A stretch of 17,545 nt of DNA from Opitutaceae bacterium UBA2377 (GTDB lineage Bacteria; Verrucomicrobiota; Verrucomicrobiia; Opitutales; Opitutaceae). This document shows positions 6,954-13,404 of this stretch, piece by piece; within the stretch, counting starts at the first letter, position 1, and every line of letters begins with the position of its first letter. The notes beneath the pieces are model-generated. The model searched no databases, had not been told where the DNA came from, and worked only from the letters and a program-made list of their open reading frames with translations. Where the stretch lies: positions 22,377 to 39,921 of the forward strand of contig DDSZ01000032.1 in NCBI GenBank assembly GCA_002344205.1, in the 5' to 3' direction. The position numbers were made by a program, and so were the translations under genes.

Positions 6954-8450
6954 TCATGGGACCGCGGCGGGCGGGGTTGGTTCTGCCGCGGGCGGGCGCA
7001 GCCAAGCGTGCAGCTCGGCGGCAAACTTCGGGCCGATGCCCTCGGCCTCGGCGATTTGCTCCGGGCTCGCGGCGCGGAGCCGGTCGATGGAGCCGAAGTG
7101 GGCGAGCAGCGCGGCTTTCCGTTTGGCGCCGAGGCCGGGGAAATCGTCGAGGACCGATTCGCGCAGCTTCCGCGAGCGCAGGTCGGCGTTGTAGGTGTTG
7201 GCGAAGCGGTGCGCCTCGTCGCGCAGGCGCTGGAGCAGGTTGAGGCCGGGGTGGGTGAGCGGCAGGTTGAGCGGCGCGCGTGCGTCGGCGAAGATGATCG
7301 TCTCGTGTTTCTTCGCGAGGCCGATGAGCGCCGGCGGCTCCACGCCGATGGCGACAAAGGCCTTCAGCGCGGCGGCGATCTGGCCGCGGCCGCCGTCGAT
7401 CACCACGAGGTCGGGCAGCAGTTTGCCTTCGTCGGCGAGCCGGCGATAGCGGCGGCCGACGACCTCTTCCATCGCGCGGAAGTCGTCGTTGCCGATGAAG
7501 CTCCGGATCTGGAAACGGCGGTAGTGGTCCTTGTCGGGCCGGCCGTCGGTGAAGTGCACCATCGAGGCGACGACGTAGGTGCCGGAGATGTGCGAGATGT
7601 CGAAACACTCCAGGTGCCGCGGCGGGCCGGCGAGGCCGAGCGCGGCCTGCAGGGCGTCGAGCGCTTCCTGGTCGGGGCGGAGGAGGGTGCGGTCGCGTTC
7701 GAACTTGCGCGTGCGGGCGAGGGTGCGCTCCAGCGCGGCGATGAGATCGCGCAGCTCGGCCGCTTTTTCGAAGGCCTGTTTCTCGGCCGCCGCCTGCATC
7801 TCGCCGCGCAACGTTTCGAGCCATTCGCGGGACTTGCCGTCGAGGAAGGCGCAGGCGGCCTCCACCCGGGCGCGGTAGTCGGCGGCCGTGACGACGTTGC
7901 CGGTGGCGTAGATTTCCTGGCGCACGTCGTCGTAGAGCCGCCACGTGCCGTCGGGCAGCTTCTGCGGGGTGGCGTCGCCGAGCAGAATGCCGAATTGCCG
8001 GCGCATCTGCGCGAGGGTCTTGCGCAGCAGGCCGGAGTGCGCGAAGGGGCCGAAGTAGCGCGATCGGGTGTCCTTGCGGATGCGGGTCAGCGCAAAGCGC
8101 GGCAGTTCCTGCGCGAAGTCCACCCGCACGAGCAGGAAGCGTTTGTCGTCGGTGAAATCGGTGTTGTAGCGGGGCCGCCACTGCTTGATCAGCCGGCCCT
8201 CCAACAGCAGCGCCTCGGGTTCGGACTTCACCTCGATCGTGTCGAAGTCGGCGATGGTCTCGATCAGCGCCTTGATCTTCGGGTGCACCCGGCGGTCGCG
8301 CGACGGCTGGAAATAGGAGGAGACGCGCTTGCGCAGGCTCTTGGCCTTGCCGACGTAGATGATCCGCCCCAGCCGGTCCTTCATCAGGTAAACGCCGGGC
8401 TTCTCCGGCAGGGCGCGCACCTTCGCCTTGAGATCGACGGGATCGCTCAT
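6954..8450 (-). CDS. uvrC: excinuclease ABC subunit C, short form
   Basis: The nuclease of UvrABC nucleotide-excision repair, making both incisions around a lesion. It has 498 residues against about 610 in E. coli. A GIY-YIG domain (residues 17-95) carries GVY at 19-21, IYVGKAKSLRKRV and Glu84 in EALLLEG. A UVR (UvrB-binding) helix pair follows (about 205-242), then the RNase H-like domain with ECFDISH (D284), NDDF (D323), VVIDGG (D352) and DEAHRF (H414). Two HhH motifs (about 434-484) end the protein. The four cysteines usually between the GIY-YIG and UVR domains are absent, and only about 44 residues separate UVR from D284 instead of about 160. The ATG at 8450 (MSDPVDLKAK) fits the domain start; an in-frame upstream ATG at 8543 adds an unconserved arginine-rich stretch. 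Divergent from cinA. Confidence 0.95.
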   Translation of the reverse strand: MSDPVDLKAKVRALPEKPGVYLMKDRLGRIIYVGKAKSLRKRVSSYFQPSRDRRVHPKIKALIETIADFDTIEVKSEPEALLLEGRLIKQWRPRYNTDFTDDKRFLLVRVDFAQELPRFALTRIRKDTRSRYFGPFAHSGLLRKTLAQMRRQFGILLGDATPQKLPDGTWRLYDDVRQEIYATGNVVTAADYRARVEAACAFLDGKSREWLETLRGEMQAAAEKQAFEKAAELRDLIAALERTLARTRKFERDRTLLRPDQEALDALQAALGLAGPPRHLECFDISHISGTYVVASMVHFTDGRPDKDHYRRFQIRSFIGNDDFRAMEEVVGRRYRRLADEGKLLPDLVVIDGGRGQIAAALKAFVAIGVEPPALIGLAKKHETIIFADARAPLNLPLTHPGLNLLQRLRDEAHRFANTYNADLRSRKLRESVLDDFPGLGAKRKAALLAHFGSIDRLRAASPEQIAEAEGIGPKFAAELHAWLRPPAAEPTPPAAVP

Positions 8451-8545
8451 GGGGCGGCGTTCAGCAGGATGACGTCGGGCGCCGGGGGTTGTGGTGTCGC
8501 TGCTGGCATTTTGCCAAAATCCGCTTAATCGTGCTTCCCGCAAGT
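8451..8545. promoter_or_regulatory. divergent uvrC/cinA control region with a small palindrome
   Basis: These 95 bp separate the two divergent starts and must hold promoters for both. A perfect 5-3-5 inverted repeat TGGCATTTTGCCA lies at 8504-8516 and is the only AT-rich patch here. It could be an operator shared by a repair gene and a gene of the CinA ('competence/damage-inducible') family. No classical LexA box (CTGT-N8-ACAG) is present and no clear -35/-10 pair was identified. Confidence 0.35.
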
Positions 8546-9874
8546 ATGGTTTCTTCCAGCTCCCCCGATTCCGGCACCCGGCCTCCGGCCAAGCGCTTCG
8601 AACTGCTCACGCTCGGCGACGAGCTGCTGCTCGGGCTCACGGCCAACGGCCACCTCACCTTCATCGGCGCCCAGCTCGGGCGCCGCGGCGTGATCCTCGA
8701 CCGCAACGTGACCATCACCGACGAGGCCGAGGCCATCGCCCGCCAGTTTCGCGAGAGCTGGGCGCGGGCCGATGTCATCCTCACCACCGGCGGGCTGGGG
8801 CCGACCTGCGACGACCGCACCCGCGAGGTCATTGCCGCGGTGTTGGGCCAGAAACTGGTTTTCGATCCCGAGATCGAGCGTGCCATCATCGACCGTTTTA
8901 ACCGCTTTGGGCGCAAGATGACGCCGAACAACCTCAAGCAGGCCTACCGCTTCGAGCGCGGCGAGGTGCTGGCCAACGCCAACGGCACCGCCCCCGGCCT
9001 ATGGGTCGAGCAGGACGGCAAGATCCTCTGCATGCTGCCCGGGCCGCCCAACGAGCTGCAGCCCCTGTTTGCCGAGCAGGTCATTCCCCGGCTCGCCGCG
9101 CGCGGGCTGGTGGCGGACCGCGAAGCCTACGTGCAGATCCGCACCGCGGGCATCGGCGAATCCGCGCTGGAGTCCAAGCTCCAGCCCATCTTTGACCGCC
9201 ACGGCGGGGCGCTGGGCGTGGCCTTCTGCGCGCATCAGGCGCAGGTGGACTGCCGGCTCAGCTCGCCCGACGGCCGGCTTTCGCTCGCGGAGATCGACAC
9301 CATCGCGCTCGAGTGCGCCCGGTTGCTGGAGGAGGATTTTCTGTGCTTCGGCTACGACTCCATGGCCAAGGTCTGCGCCGACCTCCTGCGCGCGCAGGAG
9401 AAAACCCTCGCCGTGGCGGAAACCGCCACCGGCGGCCTGCTCGCCAACGCCTTCACCGATATCTGCGGCGCCTCGAAATTCTTTGCCGGCGGCGTGGTCA
9501 GCTATTCGCACGATGCGAAGATGACGCTGCTCGATTGTCCCGAGTGCCTGCTCAACCAGCACGGGGCCGTGAGCGCGGAGTGCGCCGTGGCGATGGCCAC
9601 CGGCGCGGCGGAAAAACTCGGCGCCGACTACGCGCTGGCGGTGACCGGTTTCGCGGGGCCCTGCGGCGGCACGAAGGAAAATCCCGTTGGCACCATCTAC
9701 CTCGCCCTCCACGCGCCGCACGGCGTGTGGTCCAAGAAACTCAGCTACCCCGGCCCGCGCGCCACGGTGAAGGTCCGGGCCGTCAACGCCGCGCTCGACT
9801 GGCTGCGCCGCGAGCTCGTTCGCGCCCAGCGCGGCGAGGCCGCGCCCGGCCGCCGGATCTCGGCGATCCAGTGA
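8546..9874 (+). CDS. CinA family protein (MoaB-like domain plus NMN amidohydrolase domain)
   Basis: A 442-residue two-domain protein. The N-terminal MoaB/Mog-like (COG1058) domain has LTLGDELLLG (22-30) and LTTGGLGPTCDDRTREV (79-95), followed by MLPGPPNELQPLF. The C-terminal amidohydrolase domain (about 275-425) has FTDICGAS, GGVVSYSHDAK and GFAGPCGGTKENPVGTIYLAL. In the family the C-terminal domain deamidates nicotinamide mononucleotide (pyridine-nucleotide recycling) and the N-terminal domain can act on ADP-ribose. The probable catalytic Ser310, Tyr320 and Lys325 are present, but the usual ESCTGG loop reads ETATGG (292-297). The ATG at 8546 was preferred over an in-frame ATG at 8489, which would put 19 atypical residues in front. 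It is divergent from uvrC with 95 bp between. Confidence 0.93.
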   Translation: MVSSSSPDSGTRPPAKRFELLTLGDELLLGLTANGHLTFIGAQLGRRGVILDRNVTITDEAEAIARQFRESWARADVILTTGGLGPTCDDRTREVIAAVLGQKLVFDPEIERAIIDRFNRFGRKMTPNNLKQAYRFERGEVLANANGTAPGLWVEQDGKILCMLPGPPNELQPLFAEQVIPRLAARGLVADREAYVQIRTAGIGESALESKLQPIFDRHGGALGVAFCAHQAQVDCRLSSPDGRLSLAEIDTIALECARLLEEDFLCFGYDSMAKVCADLLRAQEKTLAVAETATGGLLANAFTDICGASKFFAGGVVSYSHDAKMTLLDCPECLLNQHGAVSAECAVAMATGAAEKLGADYALAVTGFAGPCGGTKENPVGTIYLALHAPHGVWSKKLSYPGPRATVKVRAVNAALDWLRRELVRAQRGEAAPGRRISAIQ

Positions 9875-9894
9875 TGCAGGCGGTCGGTGCCTGA

Positions 9895-9950
9895 GTGGCA
9901 CGGGCGTCTCGCCCGTGGGATTGAAGACATGGGCGGGACGCCCATGCCAC
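9895..9950. repeat. double-hairpin REP-like element between cinA and purC
   Basis: Two 23-bp arms (9895-9917 and 9928-9950) are inverted copies with 3 mismatches and a 10-bp loop. Each arm is itself a perfect 8-3-8 hairpin: CACGGGCG-TCT-CGCCCGTG (9899-9917) and CATGGGCG-GGA-CGCCCATG (9928-9946). It lies 20 bp after the cinA stop and 137 bp beyond the convergent purC stop, so it could serve as a transcript end for both. Its paired-palindrome design is that of REP/BIME-type intergenic repeats. Confidence 0.7.
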
Positions 9951-9975
9951 CCAAACCACGCATCGCTCTGCTCGG

Positions 9976-10006
9976 CCTGTCCGCCATAGCCATGGCGACG
10001 GCGGAA
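9976..10006 (-). repeat. interspersed repeat, copy A
   Basis: On the minus strand this 31-bp segment aligns with 14256-14288 on the plus strand at 24 of 31 positions with two one-base gaps. Shared blocks are CCGCC, TCGCC, CTA and GGCG, then ACA. It also forms a hairpin, with TCCGCC and GGCGGA flanking the palindrome GCCATGGC. The two copies are in opposite orientation, both just beyond the 3' ends of genes. Confidence 0.5.
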
Positions 10007-10086
10007 GAGCGGCCCCTGCCGGCGCTGCCGCGCCATGGGGTGGCGGCCAAAGTGTTCTTGAGCCGCTCCCCGTCTTCGGACCGCGC

Positions 10087-10998
10087 TCAGCCGATCAGGT
10101 TTTTCAGCGCCGCGAGGTATTTCTCCTGCGTGCGGCGGATCACGTCGGCCGGCAGCCGCGGCCCCGGCGGCGTCTGGTCCCACTTGAGGGCGAGGAGATG
10201 GTCGCGCACGAACTGTTTGTCGTAGCTCGGCGGCGAGCAGTCGGGGCGGTATGCGTCGGCCGGCCAGTAGCGCGACGAATCGGGCGTGAGCACCTCGTCA
10301 ATGAGGAAGAGGTTGCCCGCGGCGTCGGTGCCAAACTCGAACTTCGTGTCCGCCAAAATCATGCCGGCCTGCCGCGCGCGGTCGTGGCCGAGGCGGTAGA
10401 GCGCGAGGCTGGTGGCCTTCACTTTTTCGTAAAGGGCCGGGCCGATGGCGGCGGCGCCCTGCGCGTCGTTGATCGGCGCGTCGTGCTGGCCCTTGGGGGC
10501 CTTGGTCGTCGGCGTGAAGATCGGCTCCGGCAATTTGTCGGCCTGGCGGAGGCCGGCGGGCAACTTGAGGCCGCAGACCTCGCCGGTCTTTTGGTAGGAC
10601 ACCCAGCCGCTGCCGATGAGGTAGCCGCGCGCCACGCACTCAATGGTGAGCGGCCGGAGTTTTTTCACGATCATGCTGCGCAGCTGCAGGTCGCGGTCAT
10701 GGATCCCGCGGCGGGCGAATTCGCCGGCTTGGTCGGGCAGCAGGTGGTTGGGGATGATGCCCGCCGTCTGCGCAAACCACCACAGGCTCATTTGGGTGAG
10801 GATGATTCCCTTGCCCGGGATGCCGTCGGGCAGGATCACATCGAAGGCCGACAGCCGGTCGCTGGCGACGAGCAGGAGCGCGTCGCCGAGGTCGAAGATT
10901 TCGCGGACCTTGCCGGAGGCGAGGAGCGGGAAAGGCACGGCGGCGAAGTCGGTGCGGGCTTGGGCGGGGAGGGCGGCGGCGATGGCGCTGAAATTCAT
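10087..10998 (-). CDS. purC: phosphoribosylaminoimidazole-succinocarboxamide synthase
   Basis: SAICAR synthase, the ATP-dependent ligation of aspartate to CAIR in de novo purine synthesis; cytoplasmic. The 303 residues match the longer (yeast ADE1-like) PurC class rather than the roughly 240-residue E. coli type. Motifs are LASGKVREIFDLGD (27-40, nucleotide-binding loop), LLVASDRLSAFDVILPDGIPGKG (42-64), VARGYLIGSGWVSYQKTG, QHDAPI and LIDEVLTPDSSRYWPAD. The ATG at 10998 gives a full-length N-terminus. No other purine gene is adjacent. It is convergent with cinA and divergent from the tRNA-Glu gene. Confidence 0.96.
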   Translation of the reverse strand: MNFSAIAAALPAQARTDFAAVPFPLLASGKVREIFDLGDALLLVASDRLSAFDVILPDGIPGKGIILTQMSLWWFAQTAGIIPNHLLPDQAGEFARRGIHDRDLQLRSMIVKKLRPLTIECVARGYLIGSGWVSYQKTGEVCGLKLPAGLRQADKLPEPIFTPTTKAPKGQHDAPINDAQGAAAIGPALYEKVKATSLALYRLGHDRARQAGMILADTKFEFGTDAAGNLFLIDEVLTPDSSRYWPADAYRPDCSPPSYDKQFVRDHLLALKWDQTPPGPRLPADVIRRTQEKYLAALKNLIG

Positions 10999-11070
10999 CG
11001 GGTTGGATGTGCCGGCAAAACCCGGCCGGGGGAAACCAAAATCGCGTGCCGCCCCAAGCGGAAAAAATCC

Positions 11071-11098
11071 TTGCGCAGGCGGGTTGGGGCCGTAGCTT
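11071..11098 (+). promoter_or_regulatory. candidate tRNA-Glu promoter
   Basis: TTGCGC (11071-11076), a 16-bp spacer and TAGCTT (11093-11098) stand 17 bp before the first tRNA base. A GC-rich stretch follows the -10, as is common for stable-RNA promoters. The match to consensus is moderate. Confidence 0.4.
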
Positions 11099-11115
11099 GC
11101 CCGGCTCCGCGGTTA

Positions 11116-11193
11116 GTCCCCATCGTCTAGCCCGGTCCAGGACACTACCCTTTCACGGTAAGAACCGGGGTTCGAATCCCCGTGGGGACGCCA
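11116..11193 (+). tRNA. tRNA-Glu (anticodon TTC), CCA encoded
   Basis: A full cloverleaf can be drawn. The acceptor stem GTCCCCA/TGGGGAC is perfect, with discriminator G11190 and encoded CCA (11191-11193). The T arm CGGGG-TTCGAAT-CCCCG is perfect. The anticodon loop CTTTCAC (11150-11156) has TTC at 11152-11154, and the D-arm region resembles bacterial tRNA-Glu. The outermost anticodon-stem pair is a C11145/A11161 mismatch. Confidence 0.97.
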
Positions 11194-11200
11194 ATTTAGG

Positions 11201-11228
11201 AAAGCCCGCCAGCAATGGCGGGCTTTTC
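11201..11228 (+). terminator. rho-independent terminator of tRNA-Glu
   Basis: A perfect 10-bp stem AAAGCCCGCC / GGCGGGCTTT with a 6-nt loop is followed by a short T-rich run, beginning 7 bp after the CCA end. Confidence 0.88.
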
Positions 11229-11329
11229 TGTTTGGCGCCTGAAGCTGCGCTTCAGGTTCGAACTCCGGAGGGGTTTGACGGAGTGAAGCGGAGATGGGAT
11301 CCCGACGAAGTCGGGAGTCGCCAATCTCC
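11229..11329. repeat. cluster of small palindromes downstream of tRNA-Glu
   Basis: No gene was found. Perfect hairpins are CCTGAAG-CTGCG-CTTCAGG (11238-11256) and TCCCGAC-GAA-GTCGGGA (11300-11316), with CTCCGGAG (11263-11270) between. 11255-11273 resembles the tRNA T-arm and 3' strand at 15 of 19 bases. This looks like a mosaic of short intergenic repeats, separate from the AT-rich element that starts at 11330. Confidence 0.5.
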
Positions 11330-11552
11330 AATGGGGTCAGGCCGTAAATTGTAAATTAAGGCCTCTTGTAACGAAGCCTTGGAGTTTGGAGAACAGCCGA
11401 TCGGGATTTTTTGGTGATGAGGGTAATCTTCACAAAGCTTTATCTACAATACATTTTAAACCAAGTGATTATAGATATATTAGCCCGGGCTACCTGCGAT
11501 CGATTAAATGGTTTGGGTGGGTTTAATTTACAATTTACGGCCTGACCCCATT
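11330..11552. mobile_element. 223-bp MITE-like element with perfect 30-bp terminal inverted repeats
   Basis: The arms at 11330-11359 and 11523-11552 are exact reverse complements over 30 bp; the outer end reads AATGGGGTCAGGCCGTAAAT. The 163-bp interior is clearly AT-richer than the surrounding DNA and has no open frame of useful length. It contains the palindrome AGCCCGGGCT at about 11482-11491. No target-site duplication is visible next to the ends. The right end supplies the first base of the GNAT stop triplet (minus strand). Ends starting with a GGGGTCAGG-type motif recall elements mobilised by IS200-like/REP-associated transposases (family recollection, unverified); no transposase is in this window. 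Confidence 0.75.
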
Positions 11553-12058
11553 CACGATAAAGTTTTGGACAGGAAGATCGCTTCGCCGGCACCGGGTTGG
11601 AGGGCGTAGCGCTGGAAACCGGCGGCGAGGTAGGTCTTCAGCGCGCGGTGGTTTTGATCGAGGACTTCGAGGGTGAGTTTGCAGCAGCCGAGTTCGCGGG
11701 CGCGGGCTTCGACGGCGGCGAGCAGGCCGCGGCCGACGCCGCGGTTGCGGTGCGTGGGCACCACGCACACGTCGTGCAGATTCACGAGCGGCCGGGCCGC
11801 GAAGGTCGAGAAGCCGAGGAAACACACCGCCACGCCTACAGGCGTTTCCCCGTCGTAGGCGAGAAAGACGAGGGTGGTGGGGTGGGCGCGCAGGCCGGGG
11901 ATGAGCCGTTCGCGGGCCTCCGCGGAGAGCGGAGCGCCGTCGCCCATCGGGTCGCGCGAGTAGGCGTCCACCATCGCGAGCACCGCGGCTTGGTGCTCGG
12001 GGCGGTCGAGGTCGGCCGGCAAGTAGCGGAGGGCTGAAGTATCGAGGGCGGCGGTCAT
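11552..12058 (-). CDS. GNAT family N-acetyltransferase
   Basis: A 168-residue acetyl-CoA-dependent acetyltransferase. Motif A is VCVVPTHRNRGVGRGLLAAVEARARELG, with the R-x-x-G-x-G acetyl-CoA pyrophosphate loop. NHRALKTYLAAGFQRY is the C-terminal motif B. The region before motif A (FLAYDGETPVGVAVCFLGFSTF) has the expected central strands. The substrate is not predictable. The ATG at 12058 was preferred; an in-frame ATG at 12154 would add 32 arginine/cysteine-rich residues and run across a palindrome. The last codons (…SKTLS) directly abut the 223-bp inverted-repeat element, whose final base is part of the stop triplet. Divergent from the solute-binding-type gene. Confidence 0.9.
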   Translation of the reverse strand: MTAALDTSALRYLPADLDRPEHQAAVLAMVDAYSRDPMGDGAPLSAEARERLIPGLRAHPTTLVFLAYDGETPVGVAVCFLGFSTFAARPLVNLHDVCVVPTHRNRGVGRGLLAAVEARARELGCCKLTLEVLDQNHRALKTYLAAGFQRYALQPGAGEAIFLSKTLS

Positions 12059-12119
12059 GCGCTCCACGTAACCGCACCGGCCGCGCGCAGTCCATCCCAA
12101 CTCCGGGTCGCAGGCCAAG

Positions 12120-12141
12120 ATTGTCGCCACGTGGCGACAAT
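12120..12141. promoter_or_regulatory. perfect 22-bp palindrome centred on CACGTG (site 1)
   Basis: The half-site is ATTGTCGCCAC and the whole 22 bp is perfectly self-complementary. It lies in the 191-bp gap between divergent genes. It could be an operator for a dimeric regulator (CG-centred palindromes suit LacI-type proteins) or a mobile extragenic palindrome. Confidence 0.55.
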
Positions 12142-12154
12142 TGGCGGCGGTCAA

Positions 12155-12174
12155 TTTGGGCCACGTGGCCCAAA
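12155..12174. promoter_or_regulatory. perfect 20-bp palindrome centred on CACGTG (site 2)
   Basis: TTTGGGCCACGTGGCCCAAA is perfectly self-complementary. It shares the central GCCACGTGGC with site 1 but has different outer arms. Its centre is 34 bp from that of site 1, so the two lie on roughly similar helix faces. It ends 75 bp before the start codon of the solute-binding-type gene. Confidence 0.55.
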
Positions 12175-12249
12175 CCGGGCGCTTCCGCCGTGGTCCACAA
12201 ACCGGCTTGTCGTGGCGGGGATGGAGCGCAGGCTGGCCGCGATTTTCCG

Positions 12250-13395
12250 ATGAGCATCACCCTGCGCGGCATCACCTGGGATCATGCCCGCGGCTACGCG
12301 CCGATGGCGGCGACGGCCGCCCGCTGGCGCGAGCTGCATCCGGAAGTGGAGGTGGTGTGGGAGAAGCGGTCGCTGCAGGCATTTGCCGACGAGTCCATCG
12401 CGTCGCTGTCGCAGCGTTTCGACCTGCTCGTGGTGGACCATCCCTCGATGGGCGAGGCGGCGGCGCACGGGCTTTTCCTGCCGCTGGAGCGGCACCTGCC
12501 GGCGGCGTTCCTGCGCGACCAGGCGGACCACTCGGTGGGCGCCTCGCACGCCTCGTATGAAATCAACGGCTCGCAGTGGGCGCTCGCGATTGACGCCGCG
12601 GCGCCGATCGCGGGCTGGCGCGAGGACGTGCTCGCGGCGGCCGGTGAGCGCGTGCCGGCGACGTGGGAGGAGCTAATAGCGCTGGCCCGGCGCGGGCGCG
12701 TGGCCTTCTGCGGCTGGCCGATCGACTGCCTGATGTATTTTTATGCATTCTGCGTGAACGAGGGTGAAGCACCCTTCGGTCCGGACAAATCGCGGGTGGT
12801 GTCTGAGAAAGTCGGGGTGGCCGCGCTGCGGGCGATCAAGGAACTGGCGGACGCGTGCGCGCCGGAGGGTTTCCAGCGCAACCCGATCCGCACCTGGGAG
12901 TGGCTGGCGACGCAGGACCGCGAGGTGTATTGTCCGTTTGCCTACGGCTACTCGAACTATGCGCGCGAGGGTTTTGCCGGACACCGGCTGAAGTTCGGCG
13001 GACTGGTGATGCGGAATGGCCGGCCGCTCACCTGCACGCTCGGCGGCACGGGCCTGGCGGTGTCGGCGCGCACGCGGCATGCAGCGGCGGCGTTGGCCTA
13101 CGCGCAGTTTGTGGCGGACGGCGCGACGCAGGCGGGGGTTTATGCAACAGGCGGCGGCCAGCCCGCACACCGGCGGGCGTGGGAGGATGCCACGGTGAAC
13201 CGGCTGACGGGGGATTTCTTCCGCGATACGCGGGCGACGATCGAAAATGCCTACATGCGCCCGCGGTTCGACGGCTACATTGATTTTCAGGTGAAGGCGC
13301 CGGCCCCCGTGACGGCGGCGGTGAAGGGCGAAATTTCCCCCGCGGAGGCGCTCGACCGGCTCAATGCGCTCTACCGCGAATACCCGGCGCGGTGA
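12250..13395 (+). CDS. solute-binding-fold (ABC type 1-like) protein without signal peptide
   Basis: A 381-residue protein resembling family 1 extracellular solute-binding proteins. The start is SITLRGITWDHARGYAPMAATAARW, then VEVVWEKRSLQAFADE and QRFDLLVVDHPSMGEAAAHGLFLPLE. Later come VPATWEELIALA and a C-terminal lobe with GGTGLAVSARTRHAAAALAYAQFVADG. I recall similar proteins in proteobacteria beside CoA-transferase or hydrolase genes. The ATG at 12250 begins exactly at the domain; neither this start nor the longer frame to 12121 provides a signal peptide. No permease or ATPase gene is adjacent, so a role in uptake is uncertain and cytoplasmic ligand binding is possible. Its stop is 9 bp before the amidohydrolase ATG, so the two are very likely co-expressed. 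Confidence 0.85.
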   Translation: MSITLRGITWDHARGYAPMAATAARWRELHPEVEVVWEKRSLQAFADESIASLSQRFDLLVVDHPSMGEAAAHGLFLPLERHLPAAFLRDQADHSVGASHASYEINGSQWALAIDAAAPIAGWREDVLAAAGERVPATWEELIALARRGRVAFCGWPIDCLMYFYAFCVNEGEAPFGPDKSRVVSEKVGVAALRAIKELADACAPEGFQRNPIRTWEWLATQDREVYCPFAYGYSNYAREGFAGHRLKFGGLVMRNGRPLTCTLGGTGLAVSARTRHAAAALAYAQFVADGATQAGVYATGGGQPAHRRAWEDATVNRLTGDFFRDTRATIENAYMRPRFDGYIDFQVKAPAPVTAAVKGEISPAEALDRLNALYREYPAR

Positions 13396-13404
13396 TGCCG
13401 GAAC

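Noticed and set aside
3740..7243. Very long plus-strand open frame (over 1100 codons)
   Set aside because: It lies antisense to the MuiA-like, sialate O-acetylesterase and part of the uvrC genes, which have clear motifs. The translated product is Arg/Gly/Ala-rich without any domain; long antisense frames are expected at this GC content.
6840..8528. Plus-strand open frame opposite uvrC
   Set aside because: The antisense product has low-complexity composition; uvrC motifs on the minus strand are unmistakable.
8451..8543. Extended uvrC N-terminus from the ATG at 8543
   Set aside because: The extra 31 residues are Arg/Pro-rich and precede the normal UvrC N-terminus; using them would leave almost no control region for the divergent genes.
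9895..10006. Short CRISPR-like array
   Set aside because: Repeats here are inverted pairs of different families, not evenly spaced direct repeats with unique spacers; no cas gene is present.
11330..11552. Target-site duplication at the ends of the inverted-repeat element
   Set aside because: The flanks (TCTCC on the left, CACGA on the right) do not match; no duplication could be supported.
11535..12275. Longer minus-strand frame overlapping the GNAT gene
   Set aside because: It runs through the GNAT gene in another frame and across both palindromes; the GNAT frame carries the acetyl-CoA motif.
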